This document shows, in pieces, positions 6,554 through 8,240 of a stretch of DNA of 8,240 nt. The position numbers and the translations under genes were made by a program. Under the pieces are notes generated by a model, which ran no database searches, was not told the origin of the DNA, and was given only the letters and a program-made list of their open reading frames with translations. Position 1 is the first letter of the stretch; the number at the start of each line of letters is the position of its first letter. The stretch comes from Synechococcaceae bacterium WB8_1B_136 (GTDB lineage: Bacteria > Cyanobacteriota > Cyanobacteriia > PCC-6307 > Cyanobiaceae): the NCBI GenBank assembly GCA_010029175.1, contig RGNC01000085.1, positions 1-8,240 of the forward strand, given 5' to 3'.

Positions 6554-6880
6554 ATGACCCTGCGCGATTTCGTCAACAAACTGCTGGGTCGTCAGCCTGC
6601 CAGCGCCGCCACCGCCAAGCAGCGGCTGCAACTGGTGCTCGCCCACGACCGCAGCGACCTCAACCCCGAGCTGCTCGAGCAGATGCGGCGCGAGATTCTC
6701 GAGGTGGTGAGCCGCTACGTGGAGATCGACCTGGAGGAGGGCGACGTGAGCCTGGAAACCGAAGACCGGGTGACCGCCCTGGTGGCCAACCTGCCGATCA
6801 AGCGGGCCAAGGCCGTGGTGAATCCCGCCGAGGCCGATGGCGAGGCCGCCGATCCGGTCTGGACGGCCAGCCGGGCCTGA
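6554..6880 (+). CDS. minE: Cell division topological specificity factor MinE
   Basis: A 108-aa protein, longer than the 88-residue E. coli MinE. The N-terminus TLRDFVNKLLGRQ matches the membrane-binding amphipathic start. RLQLVLAHDRSDLNPELLEQ, then MRREILEVVSRYVEID, is the conserved MinD-contact and dimer-forming core. The tail after about residue 75 (LVANLPIKRAKAVVNPAEAD and on) is a C-terminal extension rich in Ala, Pro and Glu. MinE displaces MinC and stimulates MinD ATP hydrolysis, confining MinCD to the poles. The ATG is 4 nt after the minD stop. No obvious terminator follows; the next 44 nt lead into a small regulator gene. Confidence 0.95.
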   Translation: MTLRDFVNKLLGRQPASAATAKQRLQLVLAHDRSDLNPELLEQMRREILEVVSRYVEIDLEEGDVSLETEDRVTALVANLPIKRAKAVVNPAEADGEAADPVWTASRA

Positions 6881-6890
6881 CTCCTCAGAT

Positions 6891-6905
6891 CAGGGGAATC
6901 CTCTG
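6891..6905. promoter_or_regulatory. 15-bp imperfect dyad upstream of the LuxR-type gene
   Basis: CAGGGGA and TCCTCTG (one mismatch) flank a single central A, 19 nt before the ATG of the HTH protein and 10 nt past the minE stop. A one-base centre rules out an RNA hairpin of this full length and suits a DNA-binding dyad instead. The position fits an operator for self-regulation by the adjacent protein. That link is inferred only. Confidence 0.3.
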
Positions 6906-6924
6906 GGGGTGTAGCGACGTTCCC

Positions 6925-7125
6925 ATGGCCCCCAACCTCTGTGCGATCACCACGGCAGAACACCTGGTGCTGCAACGGCTGCTGCAGGGTCTCAGCAACA
7001 AGGCCATCGCGTCAGCCCTGGTTCTCAGCCCGCGAACCGTGGAGAGCCACATCTCCCACCTCCTGGCCAAGACCGGTTGCCACAACCGCACCCAGCTGCT
7101 GCTGTGGGCGCTGACCGAGCGATAA
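6925..7125 (+). CDS. Small LuxR/GerE-type helix-turn-helix DNA-binding protein
   Basis: A 66-aa protein that is essentially one GerE/LuxR C-terminal domain. TTAEHLVLQRLLQGLSNKAI corresponds to the first helix and the start of the HTH, and SPRTVESHISHLLAK (about 35-49) is the recognition-helix block. NRTQLLLWAL closes the fold. There is no receiver or ligand-binding domain, and no in-frame start lies further upstream that could supply one. Such bare HTH proteins are found in marine picocyanobacteria; what they regulate is mostly unknown. It lies 44 nt after minE in the same direction and 31 nt before a tRNA. GGGGG at 6905-6909 is too far from the ATG for a normal ribosome site. Short length makes the call a little less sure, but the domain match is clear. 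Confidence 0.82.
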   Translation: MAPNLCAITTAEHLVLQRLLQGLSNKAIASALVLSPRTVESHISHLLAKTGCHNRTQLLLWALTER

Positions 7126-7156
7126 AGTGCCTTAGGGCTGCAGCAGCGGCCGCCAT

Positions 7157-7228
7157 GCCGGCTTAGCTCAGTGGTAGAGCAGCGCTTTTGTAAAGCGAAG
7201 GCCATCGGTTCAAATCCGTTAGCCGGCT
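7157..7228 (+). tRNA. tRNA-Thr, anticodon UGU
   Basis: The 72-nt cloverleaf is readable by eye. The acceptor stem GCCGGCT (7157-7163) pairs fully with AGCCGGC (7221-7227). The D arm is GCTC-AGTGGTA-GAGC. The anticodon loop TTTGTAA carries TGT at 7189-7191 (reads ACA, threonine). The T loop is TTCAAAT (7209-7215). The CCA end is not encoded; T7228 is the discriminator base. Two stem positions do not pair as read: G7182/A7198 at the top of the anticodon stem and T7205/T7219 in the T stem. The core is otherwise normal. Confidence 0.95.
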
Positions 7229-7452
7229 TGAAGGCTCAGATCCGTTGCAGACCTGTGCTGGCAGGGGTTCTGAGCGACCGCTCAGCCCGCCCTGAACACC
7301 GGCGGTTGATTTTGGGGCTGATCAATGGGTTGTTCAATCGGTTGATTCATGCGGCTCTGCCCAACCACTTCACGATCCTCCACCGCTCGAGCGCAGGACT
7401 CTGGCGGCCATGGCAGTAGCCGCTAAAACGGTCCCGCTCCGCTGTTGGCCTC
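7229..7452. other. Non-coding stretch between tRNA-Thr and the M23 peptidase gene
   Basis: I see no convincing gene in these 224 nt; stops break the frames and the region is less GC-rich than its surroundings. It holds an inverted repeat CTGAGCG / CGCTCAG (7270-7285) and a direct repeat CGGTTGATT at 7303-7311 and 7339-7347. The promoter of the peptidase gene probably lies in its right part, but I cannot point to clear boxes. Confidence 0.5.
7270..7285. terminator. Near-perfect palindrome after tRNA-Thr, possible terminator
   Basis: CTGAGCG-AC-CGCTCAG is a 7-bp inverted repeat around two bases (or a 6-bp stem with loop GACC), 42 nt past the tRNA end. It could be a factor-assisted terminator or processing signal for the tRNA transcript. 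There is no T-run after it, so an operator is equally possible. Confidence 0.3.
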
Positions 7453-8076
7453 GTGGCTGCCTTCCGCGTTCGCTCCGAATGGCTATCGCTGCTGCTGATA
7501 TGGCCCTTGGCGAGCTGGGCACAGATGCCACTCCTTCCCATGGCACTGCCGCCGCCGCCCATGCCGGAGCGCGTGCCTCCGGAAACCCCAGTTGCAGAGC
7601 TGGCACCCAGCCCCGGCCCCTGGACGGCCGAGACCCCGGCCCCGGTGAGCCTGGTGTACCCCCTGGCCCGACCGGCCACCGAGGTGGATCCCTACGGCTG
7701 GCGCTACTCAGAAGCCCGTCAGCTCTGGCGCATGCATGCGGGTCAGGATCTGATCGCCCCAGCCGGCACTGCGGTGCTCGCGATGCTGCCGGGCCGGGTG
7801 ATGCTGGCGGAAGAGCGCGACGGCTACGGCCTCACGCTGGTGCTTGACCACGGCGGCGGCTGGCAGAGCCTCTATGCCCATCTGCAGAACACGCCGTTAC
7901 TGGTGGGAACCCAGGTGGCAGCCGGGGCGCCCGTGGGCCAGGTGGGCCAGAGCGGCCGAGCCACTACCGCGCACCTGCATGTGGAATTGCGGCGTCGCAC
8001 GGCCCAGGGCCTGATGGCCGTGAACCCCACGGCGCTGCTGGAGCAGGCTGCGGGGATGGCTGCCGTACCACGGTGA
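7453..8076 (+). CDS. Exported M23/LytM-family metallopeptidase
   Basis: A 207-aa protein from a GTG at 7453, the only usable start after the in-frame TAG at 7417; no Shine-Dalgarno is seen. It begins with a short basic n-region and a hydrophobic core (WLSLLLIWPLASWA, about 10-23), so it is likely exported. A proline-rich spacer (about 26-66) follows, then an M23 domain. Zinc ligands are His95 and Asp99 (MHAGQDL) and His176 in HLHVE, with His143 (YAHL) and His174 as catalytic residues. GDP-like turns such as DPYGWRYS and APVGQVGQSGRATTAHLH are typical of the family. All catalytic positions are present, so it is probably an active peptidoglycan endopeptidase rather than an EnvC/NlpD-type inactive activator. 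No coiled coil or LysM domain is present. It appears to be its own transcription unit. Confidence 0.9.
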   Translation: MAAFRVRSEWLSLLLIWPLASWAQMPLLPMALPPPPMPERVPPETPVAELAPSPGPWTAETPAPVSLVYPLARPATEVDPYGWRYSEARQLWRMHAGQDLIAPAGTAVLAMLPGRVMLAEERDGYGLTLVLDHGGGWQSLYAHLQNTPLLVGTQVAAGAPVGQVGQSGRATTAHLHVELRRRTAQGLMAVNPTALLEQAAGMAAVPR

Positions 8077-8240
8077 CGGCGTTCACGGTCTGGGGCTGCA
8101 GCGGCGCCAATGCTCCCTCCGTCACTTCTACTGGCGTGGCCCCGGGAATCAGGCGAAGGTGAATAAGAGTCCAAATCCGGCCAGACTGTCCGGGGACTCC
8201 AACACGCAACTAATCCACCACACACCCGAGCAGATCATCC
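8077..8240. other. Right-edge non-coding stretch with two inverted repeats
   Basis: I find no convincing gene in these 164 nt. GTGACGG (8073-8079, overlapping the peptidase stop) is complementary to CCGTCAC (8119-8125), which could form a 7-bp stem with a long loop. A second, more compact structure lies at 8167-8199. A minus-strand reading frame spans part of this region but runs back into the peptidase gene and has no recognisable family. Confidence 0.4.
8167..8199 (-). terminator. Bulged hairpin, possible terminator of a minus-strand gene to the right
   Basis: GAGTCC (8167-8172) pairs with GGACTC (8194-8199), and inside it CCGG (8177-8180) pairs with CCGG (8190-8193), leaving AAAT as a one-sided bulge. 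Read on the minus strand the stem is followed by TTATTC, a weak U-rich tail, so it could end a minus-strand transcript entering from beyond the window. On the plus strand no T-run follows. Confidence 0.3.

Noticed and set aside
7171..7419. An 82-codon open frame running through tRNA-Thr and the gap after it
   Set aside because: It starts inside the tRNA and its translation resembles no protein family.
7964..8209. Minus-strand open frame overlapping the end of the M23 peptidase gene
   Set aside because: It overlaps over 100 nt of a confidently coding gene, has no recognisable domain and turns Pro/Ser-rich where it mirrors the peptidase codons.
1..8240. HIP1 (GCGATCGC) repeats typical of many cyanobacteria
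   Set aside because: Near-matches such as CCGATCGC and GCGATCGT occur, but I saw no perfect octamer by eye.
1..8240. CRISPR arrays, insertion sequences or phage genes
   Set aside because: No regularly spaced repeats and no recognisable phage or transposase proteins were seen on either strand.

Overview
The window looks like chromosome of a high-GC unicellular picocyanobacterium of the Cyanobium / freshwater-to-brackish Synechococcus kind. The reasons are a cytochrome b6 gene (petB) at the left edge, a cyanobacterial-type carboxyl-terminal processing protease beside it, a MinC/MinD/MinE division-site system, a stand-alone LuxR-type DNA-binding protein and very GC-rich third codon positions. 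The species assignment is inferred; no 16S or other species marker is present.

Layout. Positions 1-194 (minus) hold the 5' end of petB. Divergent from it, on the plus strand, is a run of closely packed genes: an exported S41/C-terminal processing protease (about 212-1552), an HD-domain phosphohydrolase overlapping it by 4 nt (1549-2796), and minC 10 nt later (2807-3460). Facing minC on the minus strand is a compact three-gene unit transcribed from about 5648 down to 3473: a phospholipase D-like protein and then two short-chain chromate-transporter (ChrA) halves, joined by TGATG and ATGA stop/start overlaps. The plus-strand run resumes with minD (5728-6549) and minE (6554-6880), 4 nt apart, then a 66-aa GerE/LuxR-type HTH protein (6925-7125), a tRNA-Thr(UGU) (7157-7228), a non-coding stretch with dyads, and an exported M23/LytM-type peptidase (7453-8076). 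The last 164 bases show no convincing gene, only inverted repeats.

How it fits together. MinC, MinD and MinE would place the FtsZ ring. The C-terminal processing protease and the M23 peptidase act outside the cytoplasmic membrane, on proteins and probably on peptidoglycan. The HD protein is a probable nucleotide phosphohydrolase resembling SAMHD1 in its active-site layout. The petB / protease / HD / minC / minD / minE order is, from memory, the usual one in marine picocyanobacteria. On that reading, the PLD-ChrA-ChrA unit is an accessory module set between minC and minD, which leaves minDE needing its own promoter. This module is the least explained part of the window. It shows no transposase, integrase or flanking direct repeats, and its base composition looks like that of its neighbours by eye.
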